The position numbers and the translations under genes were made by a program. Below the pieces are notes generated by a model, which worked only from the letters and a program-made list of their open reading frames with translations, was not told where the DNA came from and did no database searches. From assembly GCA_003667865.1 (NCBI GenBank), contig CP033051.1, positions 507,501 to 571,500 on the forward strand: 64,000 nucleotides of DNA. Direction: 5' to 3'. The DNA is from Rossellomorea marisflavi. Lineage in GTDB: Bacteria; Bacillota; Bacilli; Bacillales; Bacillaceae_B. Shown here piece by piece: positions 46,302-55,594 of this stretch. How positions within the stretch are numbered: the first letter of the stretch is position 1; every line of letters begins with the position of its first letter.

Positions 46302-47579
46302 TTACACCTCTTGAATGGCTTTCAGGTTCGTTAAATCACCAATACGATAAATTAATACATCATGGGAAAGTGGTGTACAGTTCTTTGTATCAAAAATCAC
46401 TGGTGTTTTCATATTTTCTTTTAGCTTGTGCAAGTCAATATTTTTGAATTCATTGTGATCTGCTAGAACCAATACTAAATGCGCATCCTGTGTCGCTTCA
46501 TCAAATGAATGCAACGGGAACGGCACTTTCTCCTCACGAACATGTGGATCATGTATTTTCACATCATAACGAGCATCTGCTAATAGGTCTTTTGCAATAT
46601 CAAGAGCCGGACTCTCACGAACATCGTCAATATTGCCTTTGTATGTTAACCCAAATACCGCAATTTTCGGTTTAGAAATCTCACATGTTAAACGTTGAAC
46701 TTGCTCTGTAACAAAGTGAGGCATTGAGTTATTAATTTTACGTGCTGTTTGAATAAGCGGAGATTCCTCTACAGCTTTTTCAACGATAAAGTATGGATCA
46801 ACTGCTAAACAGTGACCTCCTACACCTGGTCCAGGTAAATGCAGATTTACACGCGGGTGCTTGTTTGCTAGCTCAATCACGTCATGTGCATTTACACCTA
46901 GTTTGGCAGAAATTTTCACAAGCTCATTTGCTAGTGCAATGTTCACATCACGGAACGTGTTCTCCATTAGCTTTGACATTTCGGCTGTCACGGCTTGAGT
47001 TTCAATGATGTCACCTTTTACAACCGTACGATATACGTCTGCTGCTTTTTGAGAAGCCTCTGCCGTCACACCACCAACAATACGCGTATTTTCAATTAAC
47101 TCGATCAGGATGCGTCCTGGCAATACACGCTCAGGGCAATGAGCTAGGTACACATCGTTGTATGGATCTAGTCCATGCTCACGAATAATGGGTGCCACAA
47201 CATCATCCATCGTTCTTGGTGGAATTGTGGACTCAACGATGACAACATTTCCTTTTTCTAAGTATGGAAGAATCGCTTTCGTTGCAGATACAACATAATC
47301 CACATTGGCAGACAGATCCTCATGAATTGGTGTTGGTACGGCAATGATAAACGCATCAGCCTTTTCTGGTGTTACAGAAGCTTTTAGTAAGCCGTCTGCT
47401 ACAACTTCTTTTATCAGTTCAGGAAGACCAACTTCCTCAATATGAATTTCACCTTTATTTAAAGAATGGATTACTCTTTCATTTACGTCTACACCAATAA
47501 CTTCAATTCCTGCTTTTGCAAAGATCGCTGAGGTTGGAAGTCCGATATATCCTAATCCTATTACACAAACTTTCTTCAT
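46302..47579 (-). CDS. wecC: UDP-N-acetyl-D-mannosamine dehydrogenase
   Basis: 425 residues. Rossmann fold VCVIGLGYIGLPTSAIFA; family motifs AVPTPIHEDLSANVDYV, VESTIPPRTMDDVV, YLAHCPERVLPGRIL, EMSKLMENTFRDVNIALANELV, and the active-site loop PGPGVGGHCLAVDPYF with the catalytic Cys. The HCPERVLPGR form is typical of UDP-ManNAc dehydrogenases rather than UDP-glucose ones. It makes UDP-ManNAcA with two NAD reductions in the cytosol. It is first in the minus-strand SCWP group; AGAGG lies before the ATG. No adjacent UDP-GlcNAc 2-epimerase is seen, so the ManNAc precursor must come from elsewhere in the genome. Confidence 0.92.
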   Translation of the reverse strand: MKKVCVIGLGYIGLPTSAIFAKAGIEVIGVDVNERVIHSLNKGEIHIEEVGLPELIKEVVADGLLKASVTPEKADAFIIAVPTPIHEDLSANVDYVVSATKAILPYLEKGNVVIVESTIPPRTMDDVVAPIIREHGLDPYNDVYLAHCPERVLPGRILIELIENTRIVGGVTAEASQKAADVYRTVVKGDIIETQAVTAEMSKLMENTFRDVNIALANELVKISAKLGVNAHDVIELANKHPRVNLHLPGPGVGGHCLAVDPYFIVEKAVEESPLIQTARKINNSMPHFVTEQVQRLTCEISKPKIAVFGLTYKGNIDDVRESPALDIAKDLLADARYDVKIHDPHVREEKVPFPLHSFDEATQDAHLVLVLADHNEFKNIDLHKLKENMKTPVIFDTKNCTPLSHDVLIYRIGDLTNLKAIQEV

Positions 47580-47836
47580 TCTTAATAGAACCTCTTTTCA
47601 TTTTTAAAAGTTCAAAAACGACAATTTCCTACATAGTATACCAAAACACAAAAAAGGATGCATTAGTTACATTGCTACTACTAGACAGTAATGATAAAAT
47701 ATAGTTTGATTTTTGTCGCAGGAAATTACTAGAAACGTGGTGTTATTTACGTGACGATTTTAACCTATCACGTCTTTTAGAACAACCCTAAAACAATGCG
47801 ACATATTTTATTTGTACCTTAAGGAGGAGCACTTCT

Positions 47837-48943
47837 TTGAAATTCGTTATTTCAGGCTTTTATGGCTTAGGAAACACGGGTGATGAAGCCATTCTAGAAG
47901 CAATCATTGATAATTTACGTGAGCAATTCGACAACCCCGATATTACTGTTTTTTCACTTTCACCAGAAAGAACGGCAAAAGAGCATAATGTAAAATCTGT
48001 GTATCGCGCATGGCGACATAGCAATAAAGAAAAAGTTAAAGCATTAAAAGAAGCTGATTTGTTAATAAGCGGTGGTGGTGGCTTATTACAGGATTCGTAT
48101 CCAACCAAATTTTTATTTGGGCCACTTCCTTATTATTTGTTAATTGTTCTACTCGCTAAACTATGTGGGACAAAAGTTATGTTCTTTTCACAAGGAATTG
48201 GACCGGTCAACTCTGGCTGGGGCAAAACTCTTATGAAAATGGCAAACCTTGCCGATTTTATTACCGTTCGTGATCAATACTCAAAGGAATTACTTCACAA
48301 GCTTGGTGTCAAGAAGCCTAAAACCGTTGTTACTTCTGATATTGTCTTTGCGTTTAAGAAAAAGGAAGATCGCAGCTGTATCGAGTCACTAGATTTAAAT
48401 GGTGATGAAAAACTAGTAGCCGTTTCGGTTCGTCCATGGTTTGGCCGTGAAGTACAATTCGAACAAACAGCTCAAATACTAGATTATTTAATCGAAGAGA
48501 AAAAGGTGACACCTATTTTTGTTCCAATGGAAGGTCACCACGACAAAGACGTTAGTGAAAAAGTTCTTTCACAAATGAAGCATGCTGACAAGTGCCAAAT
48601 GCTAGGGACGGACTTCACACCGAACCAATACTTAAACTTTATTAGCGAGTGTCAGCTAACAATGGGTATGCGACTACATGCCTTAATCTTCTCAACTCTA
48701 TCTGGTGTTCCGCACATCGGGTTCAGCTACGATAAAAAGGTAGAGAGCCTTTTAAAGCGAAGTGGGATGTGGAATTACTCGGCTGTTCTAGAGGAAATGG
48801 ATGTAGAAGAGTTAAAGAAAAATGCTGCTTTCTTACTAGATCATCACGATGAAAAAGCACAGCTTGTAAAAGAGAATGCTGAAGCAATGAGAAAAGAAGC
48901 CGTTCGTAATCTTGAGCTATTAAAAGAAAACTTTGTAAAGTAG
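47837..48943 (+). CDS. csaB: Polysaccharide pyruvyl transferase CsaB
   Basis: 368 residues starting at TTG with AAGGAGGAGC 10 bases upstream. Motifs: SGFYGLGNTGDEAILEAII, LLISGGGGLLQDSYP, FFSQGIGPVNSGWGKTLM, ITVRDQYSKELLHKLGV, and TMGMRLHALIFSTLSGVP near the C-terminus. CsaB adds ketal pyruvate to ManNAc of the SCWP, and this pyruvylated sugar is what SLH domains bind. It is therefore the link between the polysaccharide genes and the eight SLH proteins of the window. First gene of the plus-strand unit csaB - GT4 - MurJ-like. A TGCGACATAT word 30 bases upstream also occurs at the S-layer promoter. Confidence 0.95.
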   Translation: MKFVISGFYGLGNTGDEAILEAIIDNLREQFDNPDITVFSLSPERTAKEHNVKSVYRAWRHSNKEKVKALKEADLLISGGGGLLQDSYPTKFLFGPLPYYLLIVLLAKLCGTKVMFFSQGIGPVNSGWGKTLMKMANLADFITVRDQYSKELLHKLGVKKPKTVVTSDIVFAFKKKEDRSCIESLDLNGDEKLVAVSVRPWFGREVQFEQTAQILDYLIEEKKVTPIFVPMEGHHDKDVSEKVLSQMKHADKCQMLGTDFTPNQYLNFISECQLTMGMRLHALIFSTLSGVPHIGFSYDKKVESLLKRSGMWNYSAVLEEMDVEELKKNAAFLLDHHDEKAQLVKENAEAMRKEAVRNLELLKENFVK

Positions 48944-48955
48944 GAGGTCGTTTTT

Positions 48956-50128
48956 ATGAAAATATTGATTGCTACAGCCTATGATTATCCACACGCAGGT
49001 GGTCTTTCCACTCACGTTACGACTCTAAAGGCAGGACTAGAAGCACGCGGGCATGAGGTAGATGTTCTTTCGTTTACAAACGTACCTCCCGTGATGAGAA
49101 AGCTTTACGCACAAGGTCCAAGCTTTGTGTTAAACAAAATGAAAAAAGGAAAAGGCATCATCTGGTCTCATAATGTTCGTAAAAAAATGCTTCAGGCATT
49201 GATTGAAAAGAACAAAGGAAAGAATTATGACATCATTAATGCTCAGGATCCTTTTACAACGCTTGCTGCCTTAGAAACAAGCATCCCAACTGTCTCTACC
49301 GTTCATGGCTATATGACGTTTGAATCTGTCAGTAAGGGTTCGATTGAAGAAGGAAGTCAAGAAGCAGCCTACATGAAGGAAATTGAGATCAAGGCGTATA
49401 AAGGAACACGTAAGATTATTACGGTTGATACTCGTTTAAAAGAATATGTGAAAGATGTTGCAGGTGTAGACGCAACGGCCATCCGCAACTTTATCGACAT
49501 TCATAACTTTAAGCCTGATAAAGATAAAAAAGAGGAATTACGTAAAAAGTATGGAGTTGCATTAGATGACCAGGTGATTTTTGTTCCTCGTCGTTTAACA
49601 CGTAAAAACGGGGTTATCTACCCTGCTCTTGCTTTACCAAAAGTGTTAAAGCAATATCCAAAGGCACACTTAATCTACGCAGGTAGTGGTGAAGCACTGA
49701 GTGAAATCAAGCAGATTGTAGAGGAAAAGAATCTTGGTGAGCGTGTAACATTACTAGGTGCCGTGCCCCATGACCAAGTGAAGGAATACTTCGCTCTAAG
49801 TGATATCGTCCTAGTACCAAGTGTGCACTCAGCTGGTGTTGAAGAAGCAACATCCATTTCAGCATTAGAAGCAATGGGATCTGGTTCTCCACTGATCGCA
49901 TGTGCCGTTGGTGGACTTAAGGAAATCGTAAATCACGAAGAAGACGGAATTCTAGTAGAAGAGAAAAGTGTGGAGCAATTATCTGACGCGATTCTCTATT
50001 ACTTCGAGAATCCTGAAATTGGCCAACAATTTGCAGACAAGGCACGTACAAAAATTGAAGAAGAATATTCTCACCTTGCTGCAGCAGAAAAATACGAATC
50101 CATTTACTTAAGCGCATTAGAAAAATAA
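48956..50128 (+). CDS. GT4-family glycosyltransferase
   Basis: 390 residues, GT-B fold. N-terminal ATAYDYPHAGGLSTHV with the donor-side loop and ERG-type start; DIINAQDPFTTLAAL. C-terminal VPRRLTRKNGVIYPALAL, LIYAGSGEAL, RVTLLGAVPHDQVKEYFALSDI, and VEEATSISALEAMGSGSPLIA with the EX7E pair. It lies 12 bases after csaB (GGAGG in the gap), so it is in the same operon. Probably adds a sugar of the SCWP repeat unit at the cytoplasmic face. A partial repeat word (AGGGACGGACTT) lies inside csaB at 48604, not here. Confidence 0.9.
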   Translation: MKILIATAYDYPHAGGLSTHVTTLKAGLEARGHEVDVLSFTNVPPVMRKLYAQGPSFVLNKMKKGKGIIWSHNVRKKMLQALIEKNKGKNYDIINAQDPFTTLAALETSIPTVSTVHGYMTFESVSKGSIEEGSQEAAYMKEIEIKAYKGTRKIITVDTRLKEYVKDVAGVDATAIRNFIDIHNFKPDKDKKEELRKKYGVALDDQVIFVPRRLTRKNGVIYPALALPKVLKQYPKAHLIYAGSGEALSEIKQIVEEKNLGERVTLLGAVPHDQVKEYFALSDIVLVPSVHSAGVEEATSISALEAMGSGSPLIACAVGGLKEIVNHEEDGILVEEKSVEQLSDAILYYFENPEIGQQFADKARTKIEEEYSHLAAAEKYESIYLSALEK

Positions 50129-50136
50129 TTTCATGA

Positions 50137-50160
50137 TAGGACTGACGTAGTGTCAGTCCT
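50137..50160 (+). terminator. Hairpin between GT4 and flippase genes
   Basis: AGGACTGAC, GTAGT, GTCAGTCCT followed by CTTCTTG. The T run is poor, so it is more likely a partial terminator or stabiliser within the operon. Confidence 0.5.
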
Positions 50161-50198
50161 CTTCTTGTAAGAGTAGATTTTATAAAGTAGGTGTACAC

Positions 50199-51725
50199 AT
50201 GGCTAGTTTACGAAAAGCAGCGATATGGATTACATTGCTTGCACTTGTCTTAAAGCTATCCGGCTTTTTACGCGAAAGTATTATAGCAAAGGAATTCGGT
50301 GCCAATGAATATACCGATGGGTACCTCATTGCCTTTTCCTTTATCACCCTTGTCGTTGCAATGATCTCTCACGGTTTTAACAATGTCTTCTTACCTCTTT
50401 ATGTAAAAAATAAAGATGGTGAAGATGCCCAAAAGAATGAACGCAATGCAAATGGAATCATGAATGCAACGGTGTTAATCTTTCTCGTTGTAACAGGAAT
50501 CGGCTTTTTCTTAGTTCCCTATTTCGTTCCGGTCATTTTTGGTGACATGCATGCAGTGACTGAAGAAGTAGCGGTTAACGTCACAAGAGTTTTCTTTTTA
50601 TTCATGACGGCAATTGCCCTTAATGGAATTTTAGAATCGTATTTGCAAGGTCGCCGCATCTTTGTTCCTTCACAATTTTCCAAGCTACTCGCTACGCTAA
50701 TGGGTGCCGTTTTCGCCCTACTATTCTCGGATACTTGGGGAATTTATAGCTTAGCCTACGGATTTGTATTCGGAACCATTCTAGGTATCCTAATTCAGTT
50801 CTTCTACCTAGTACGAAGTGGGTTTCAATGGCGCCCAACACTAGCAGTAGAAAAATCCTTTCGTAAAGAATTTTTAATCTTGATTGTACCTGCATTATTG
50901 AATGCCGTTGTTGGTCAAGTGAATATGTTTGTTAATAAAATTTTTGCAACAGGTACAGTTGAAGGTGCGGTTACCTATTTAAATAACGCATCTTTATTAA
51001 TCAGCATTCCAAATGCGATATATGCAACAACTGTTGCTGCCATTATCTTTACCTTGTTATCCGAACAAGTCGATGATGCGAAAAAATTTCAAAACACGTT
51101 CTTCACTGGTATGGAAATTTCATTACTAACCCTGCTTCCAATCGCTGCAGGACTGTGGGTAGTTGGTGAAGAAGCTTTATCGTTTATCTATGAGCGCGGT
51201 GCATTTACTGCGGACAAAACAGCGAATACGTACACAGCCTTGGTATGGTACCTGCCTTTAATTGTGACACAAGGCTTACAGTTTATTGTCTCGAAGTCTT
51301 TATATGCCCAAGGAAAAACAGCCATTGTCTTTCGAATTAGTATCACTACAATTCTAGTAAACGTAGTGCTGAACTATTTCCTTGTTGACCGCTTCGGCTA
51401 CCCTGCTTTGGCGATGGCATCATCCGTTGTGTCCATCTACTATCTAGTAGTATCGTCCATTGTCGTGTATAAAGGGTTTGAAAAACTAGAGTCATTAAAG
51501 CTGCTACGCTTATTTACAAGGTCCGTCCCTCCAACCATCTTGATGGTTCTTCCGATTTACTTTTTGAAGAAGATTGACTGGATTTCTGAGTTGTATTCAT
51601 TATTTCAGCTGGCGATTCTTGTTCCTATTGGGGTTATCGTGTATACCGTGACGCTGCGGTTCTTTTATCGTGAGGGCTTTAATCGTTTGTTGAATATGTT
51701 ACGTAGACGGAAAAGTACGGTTTAA
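50199..51725 (+). CDS. MurJ/MviN-family lipid flippase
   Basis: 508 residues with 14 membrane segments. Family stretches: LKLSGFLRESIIAKEFGANEYTDGYLIAFSF at the start (the conserved FLRE..IA..FG..), PNAIYATTVAAIIFTLLSEQ, EEALSFIYERGAFTADKTANT and LYAQGKTAIVFRISI. MurJ flips lipid II; MurJ-like proteins inside polysaccharide loci flip other undecaprenyl-linked units. Its place after csaB and GT4 favours SCWP units. GTAGGTG lies before the ATG. The C-terminal region carries a repeat-word copy (FTRSVPPTI) at 51517. Confidence 0.9.
   Translation: MASLRKAAIWITLLALVLKLSGFLRESIIAKEFGANEYTDGYLIAFSFITLVVAMISHGFNNVFLPLYVKNKDGEDAQKNERNANGIMNATVLIFLVVTGIGFFLVPYFVPVIFGDMHAVTEEVAVNVTRVFFLFMTAIALNGILESYLQGRRIFVPSQFSKLLATLMGAVFALLFSDTWGIYSLAYGFVFGTILGILIQFFYLVRSGFQWRPTLAVEKSFRKEFLILIVPALLNAVVGQVNMFVNKIFATGTVEGAVTYLNNASLLISIPNAIYATTVAAIIFTLLSEQVDDAKKFQNTFFTGMEISLLTLLPIAAGLWVVGEEALSFIYERGAFTADKTANTYTALVWYLPLIVTQGLQFIVSKSLYAQGKTAIVFRISITTILVNVVLNYFLVDRFGYPALAMASSVVSIYYLVVSSIVVYKGFEKLESLKLLRLFTRSVPPTILMVLPIYFLKKIDWISELYSLFQLAILVPIGVIVYTVTLRFFYREGFNRLLNMLRRRKSTV
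51517..51530 (-). repeat. AGGGACGGACCTT word inside the flippase gene
   Basis: CAAGGTCCGTCCCTCC encodes RSVPP in the flippase frame, in a poorly conserved hydrophobic region near the C-terminus. Confidence 0.8.
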
Positions 51726-51734
51726 TAGGTTAGT

Positions 51735-51767
51735 AAAAGCGTGTAGGTATTGTGCCTACACGCTTTT
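51735..51767. terminator. Bidirectional terminator
   Basis: AAAAGCGTGTAGG, TATTGTG, CCTACACGCTTTT between convergent genes; a 13-base stem. Confidence 0.9.
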
Positions 51768-51778
51768 CTATTTGAATT

Positions 51779-52450
51779 CTATTCGGCACTGCTGCCCTCT
51801 TCAAAACCAAGGTATTCATCAGCAATTGCGTTTATATTTTCACCGTGTTTTGTAATAATCTCTAAATATCGTTCTTTTTTAACCGGTGCATATCTTACTG
51901 AGAAATGATCTACGGGTTCTCCTTTTCGTAGGGAAATCCTGTTCATATTTTCATGTAGTTGTTTAAATTCATCAGCTAATTCCCTGAATAGCGCTTGGGA
52001 TTTTTCTAAATCTGGACTTTCACCGTGCTTAATCGTATAAGTAATGTTTATAGAATCTACAGTCAACCCACTTACGGCATGCCATGCCCTCATGTGCTTT
52101 TCCGTCAATAAGGGATATTCATTAATCCCTGGCGTTGCTTCTTCAATATTCTCTTCTGTAACAAGCTGGTTAATAATTAAAAGGTGATGGTTGATAAATT
52201 CTCCTCTTACAAAACTGAATTCATTTAATAGCGGCCACATTTCTTCTAGACTTTTTGCCTTGCTAATTTCCTCAGCTTTTTCAGCAACAGGCATAATCGT
52301 ATCTTCCGAGTGTAATAAATGCATAAACGTTGCATCTGTTTTCTTTATTAATTCTGTATTTTGTTTGGATAGGTCTTTTATTTTATTGAATGAGAATATC
52401 GAGTATATAGCTAGACCAATGATAATGATAACCTTGATGTGTTTTTTCAT
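51779..52450 (-). CDS. Membrane-anchored helical protein, unknown function
   Basis: 223 residues. One N-terminal membrane segment (KVIIIIGLAIYSIFSF) and then an outward-facing, mainly alpha-helical part with charged heptad-like stretches (EKAEEISKAKSLEEMW, LFRELADEFKQLHENMNRI). It has no cysteine box, wall motif or recognised domain. AAGGAG is 7 bases before the ATG. It converges with the flippase gene across a shared terminator and so is not part of the SCWP operon. I do not recognise the family. Confidence 0.72.
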   Translation of the reverse strand: MKKHIKVIIIIGLAIYSIFSFNKIKDLSKQNTELIKKTDATFMHLLHSEDTIMPVAEKAEEISKAKSLEEMWPLLNEFSFVRGEFINHHLLIINQLVTEENIEEATPGINEYPLLTEKHMRAWHAVSGLTVDSINITYTIKHGESPDLEKSQALFRELADEFKQLHENMNRISLRKGEPVDHFSVRYAPVKKERYLEIITKHGENINAIADEYLGFEEGSSAE

Positions 52451-52768
52451 CTAGATCTCCTTAATTGGTGAGTTAATCAAACGTTTGTTTGTTATTACCT
52501 TCCCTGTATAAGTGTAAAGGAGATTGTGCTTGGATGGTTGTTGTAATTTTTGGTAGGTTTCTGATGGATTGTATTTATATAGAATTGTTTATTGTTGTAA
52601 AATTGCTGCTGATATATGAAAACTTCTTCTATAGGTTGGTGGAGCTTGTACTTTTTTTTAGATTAAAAGTATTTTGGATAGAATTTGATAGTAAACTAGC
52701 TTTCCTATGTGTAAATGATGACTATTTTACACTTTCTAGCTACAATTTGTAGATTTACTGAATGGATG

Positions 52769-53260
52769 GGGTAAAAAATGTAGTTTATTTTGAGGTATTT
52801 TTACTGTTTTCCTTAAACTTGTGCTTCTTTTGGGCAAACTTGTGCTTCTTCTGGGCAAACTTGTGCACCTACTCGACAAACTTGTGCTTCTATTTAAAAA
52901 ACTTGTGCATTTTACCAAAAATTGTATTTCGCAACACTAGTAAACAAGCCTTCCTACTTGGACAAGTAACCAACTTCCAGTGCCAAACACTATTATTCGA
53001 CGGATTTCTAGTTAGGTGAGGATAAAAGATGTAGTATTTATTGAGAAACTTTTACTGTTTTCCTAAACTTGTGCATCTTTTTAAGAAACTTGTGCATCTT
53101 CCGGACAAACTTGTGCACCTACTCGACAAACTTGTGCCTCTTTTTAAAAAACTTGTGCATTTTACCAAAAAATTGTATTTCGCTACACTAGTAAACCTGC
53201 CTTCTTACTTGGATAAGCAACCACCCCCCAGTGCCAGACCCGATGGATTTCCTAAGTTTA
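52769..53260. repeat. Duplicated ~250-bp unit with 21-bp-period AAACTTGTGC array
   Basis: Two tandem copies (about 52769-53018 and 53019-53260). Each has five AAACTTGTGC words exactly 21 bases apart: 52815, 52836, 52857, 52878, 52899 and 53065, 53086, 53107, 53128, 53149. Each array is followed by a matching stretch (TTGTATTTCG..ACACTAGTAAAC, CAGTGCCA). The 11-base spacers vary. Frames over the array differ between copies, so it is probably non-coding. The preceding 52451-52768 is AT-rich with no gene seen. Confidence 0.93.
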
Positions 53261-53289
53261 TAAATCGCAACATTAGTAAAATAGGCAAC

Positions 53290-53316
53290 AAAAAGAGGAC
53301 CCACTCCAGGTCCTCT
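53290..53316 (-). terminator. Terminator of the SLH glucosaminidase
   Basis: AGAGGACC...GGTCCTCT with TTTTTG following on the minus strand. Confidence 0.85.
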
Positions 53317-53333
53317 CCTCATAAAACATACGA

Positions 53334-55232
53334 TTATTTCGCAATCATAAGCTCTTTTACATACTCACCGAATATATAAGCAGTTTCATAGTCTTTAGAA
53401 TCGGAGAATGTTTTTACCCATGTTCCTAAGTCACCTTGTACTTCTTCTTGGATAACAACAGGTAAGCCAGCATTACGGTACGTGAATTGTGCAGATAAGC
53501 TTGTGCTAGCGGATTTACGTACATTTAATCCTGCTTCTGTTGTTGTTCCGATGCGATATTTTCCAAAGTCTTTTAGACCTAAGAATACATCAGCTCGGTA
53601 CATGTGACCAGATAGTTTTTGTCCCCAGTAAGGGTCAGATGCATATTTTACATTCATCCCGACAGATTTGTTTCCAGACACGGCTCCATTTGAATAGGAA
53701 CCAGTCGGATGTACATAGCTTGAAGATAACTTCTCTGCTTGGAACATGATACATTCCTCAAATGTTTTAAAGCTCTTTGCACTATTATATGGGTCGCTGT
53801 CATATGCTTGGATTCCAAATAGGTTTTTCTTATCCTTTGCGATCGTACTTAGACCCCAGTTACTTTCATGGATTGCATTTGCAAGAAGATATAGCGCGTT
53901 AATACGATATGTTTCTTCCGCTTTCTTGAATACAGCACCTAGATCTTTTAATGGACTTGTAGATTTAGAGTTTGCTACAAATCGGTTTAAATCTTCAGCT
54001 GTATAGTTTGTTTTTGTTCGAACAGGTAGATAATTAAAATACTGATAAGCTGTCCCTACTTGTTTTCCAGTAGCATCATGGAATGTATCACCATTCCAGC
54101 TGTAGTATTTAGTACCTGACTTTAGGAAGGACGGTGCTCTTCCGTAGACATAGTTAACATAGTATTTACCAGCAGGTAAGTAAATATGATGGATTAGGTC
54201 TTGTCCTTGCACTTCGTAGAAGGATTGTCCTAGTTTCAATGCATCTGGAATTAATGTTACATTATCATGTGATACATAACCTATTGTGTTCGCTAGTTGA
54301 ACTTTTACTTTGTTTTCAGTTGACTCAATATATTTCATTTCGGTTTGAGTGGAAACATACGTTAACCCAATGCCTCTTTCATCTGTGATAATCGTAATGG
54401 CACTAGTTGTAGAAGGCTTGGCAACAGCAAGACCTGCTGGCATTTTTAATATTTCACCATTTAATGTAACCAATTGTTTTGTTGGATCCGTCATAGCTGC
54501 TACTGCAGAATCATACGAATAGTACGTTTTTGAACCTTGAACAATTTGACCATTTTGAATGGTTGAAACATTGTAATACGTAATAGGATCTGGCTCAAGC
54601 TTTGCTGCATTTAGCAAACGTGAAATCATAGCAGCTGCTTCATCACGTTTTGCATATTGCTGTGGATCAAAACGGGATGTACTATCACCATTTGGAATTC
54701 CATTTGTAATTTCATAATGAACAATTGTTGCGATAGCTCGCTTTGTGTATGAAGAGTTAAACTTATTTTCATCCGTAAATTGGATGGATGCCTGTGTTGG
54801 AGTTAACTTTAAATAGATAAGTGCACGTTCCATCATAACAGCCATTTGTTCTCTAGTAATTTTGTCATTAGGACCAAATCGACCGTCACTATATCCAGTA
54901 ACAATTCCAGCTTTATTAGCGCTAGAAATTCCATATTCTAGCTTGGAACTCGGATCAACATCCGGAAAGCCTTTGTCCCCTGCTGGTAACTGAAGTGCAC
55001 GAGAAACAAATGTCGCAAATTCTCCACGAGTAACATTGTTTTTCGGTTTGTACACATCTTCACTAAATCCTTGGACAACCCCAAGCTCAATCATTTTTCT
55101 CATTTCAGCCTCTAAAGCAATACCCGTAATGTCATCCACAATGACCCCATCGGCCTTAGCTGGTAAACTAGTAAATACCGAACTCACGAGCAAAGTTGCG
55201 GTTAATATCAAGGCAGAACCTATCTTTCTCAT
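53334..55232 (-). CDS. SLH-anchored glucosaminidase with SH3 tail
   Basis: About 632 residues. Signal peptide (ends LPAKA), three SLH domains at about 30-205 (MRKMIELGVVQGFSEDVY, FPDVDPSSKLEYGISSANK, FTDENKFNSSYTKRAIATI). A ~200-residue stretch of wall-binding type follows, then a glucosaminidase domain (LytG/GH73) with LYLLANAIHESNWGLSTIA, carrying the catalytic Glu of AxxESxxG, KKNLFGIQAYDSDP and SYSNGAVSGNKSVGMNV. The last 80 residues are SH3-like (AGLNVRKSASTSLS). It should cut glycan strands of peptidoglycan while bound to SCWP. The frame starts at 55307, but TAGGGGG lies just before the chosen ATG, where the signal peptide begins. Confidence 0.92.
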   Translation of the reverse strand: MRKIGSALILTATLLVSSVFTSLPAKADGVIVDDITGIALEAEMRKMIELGVVQGFSEDVYKPKNNVTRGEFATFVSRALQLPAGDKGFPDVDPSSKLEYGISSANKAGIVTGYSDGRFGPNDKITREQMAVMMERALIYLKLTPTQASIQFTDENKFNSSYTKRAIATIVHYEITNGIPNGDSTSRFDPQQYAKRDEAAAMISRLLNAAKLEPDPITYYNVSTIQNGQIVQGSKTYYSYDSAVAAMTDPTKQLVTLNGEILKMPAGLAVAKPSTTSAITIITDERGIGLTYVSTQTEMKYIESTENKVKVQLANTIGYVSHDNVTLIPDALKLGQSFYEVQGQDLIHHIYLPAGKYYVNYVYGRAPSFLKSGTKYYSWNGDTFHDATGKQVGTAYQYFNYLPVRTKTNYTAEDLNRFVANSKSTSPLKDLGAVFKKAEETYRINALYLLANAIHESNWGLSTIAKDKKNLFGIQAYDSDPYNSAKSFKTFEECIMFQAEKLSSSYVHPTGSYSNGAVSGNKSVGMNVKYASDPYWGQKLSGHMYRADVFLGLKDFGKYRIGTTTEAGLNVRKSASTSLSAQFTYRNAGLPVVIQEEVQGDLGTWVKTFSDSKDYETAYIFGEYVKELMIAK

Positions 55233-55415
55233 GAATATCCCCCTACTACGATCTTTTTTGACAATAACTACTATCATTCTACCAAAAACTCTACTAAAAT
55301 CTAACACTTATTTTCAGTTAACTTCTGACATTTTCAAAAGTAAATCACCTAAACAGAGAAAAAACATAGTAATACCAACAACCATTACGGAATATAGGAA
55401 AATATAATCATTTTT

Positions 55416-55429
55416 GAGGGACGGACCTA
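55416..55429 (+). repeat. Single AGGGACGGACCT word, intergenic
   Basis: GAGGGACGGACCTA with no inverted partner nearby. Confidence 0.85.
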
Positions 55430-55594
55430 ATATTGGACTTTAAGTATAGGAGGTAATATTATGGGGCTCTTACTATTTTCAGAATAGGGTTGTGAATTTC
55501 TAAAATCGTAAGTATACATGAGTTTTCCTTATTGACTAATAGTTTTCAATTAATTAAGACCGTATTTAGAAAGACACTCACTGACCAATCACAG

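Noticed and set aside
52762..53379. Open frames with heptad-like repeats over the AAACTTGTGC arrays
   Set aside because: The two tandem copies would be read in different frames giving unrelated peptides; no ribosome sites; the DNA word rather than the protein is conserved.
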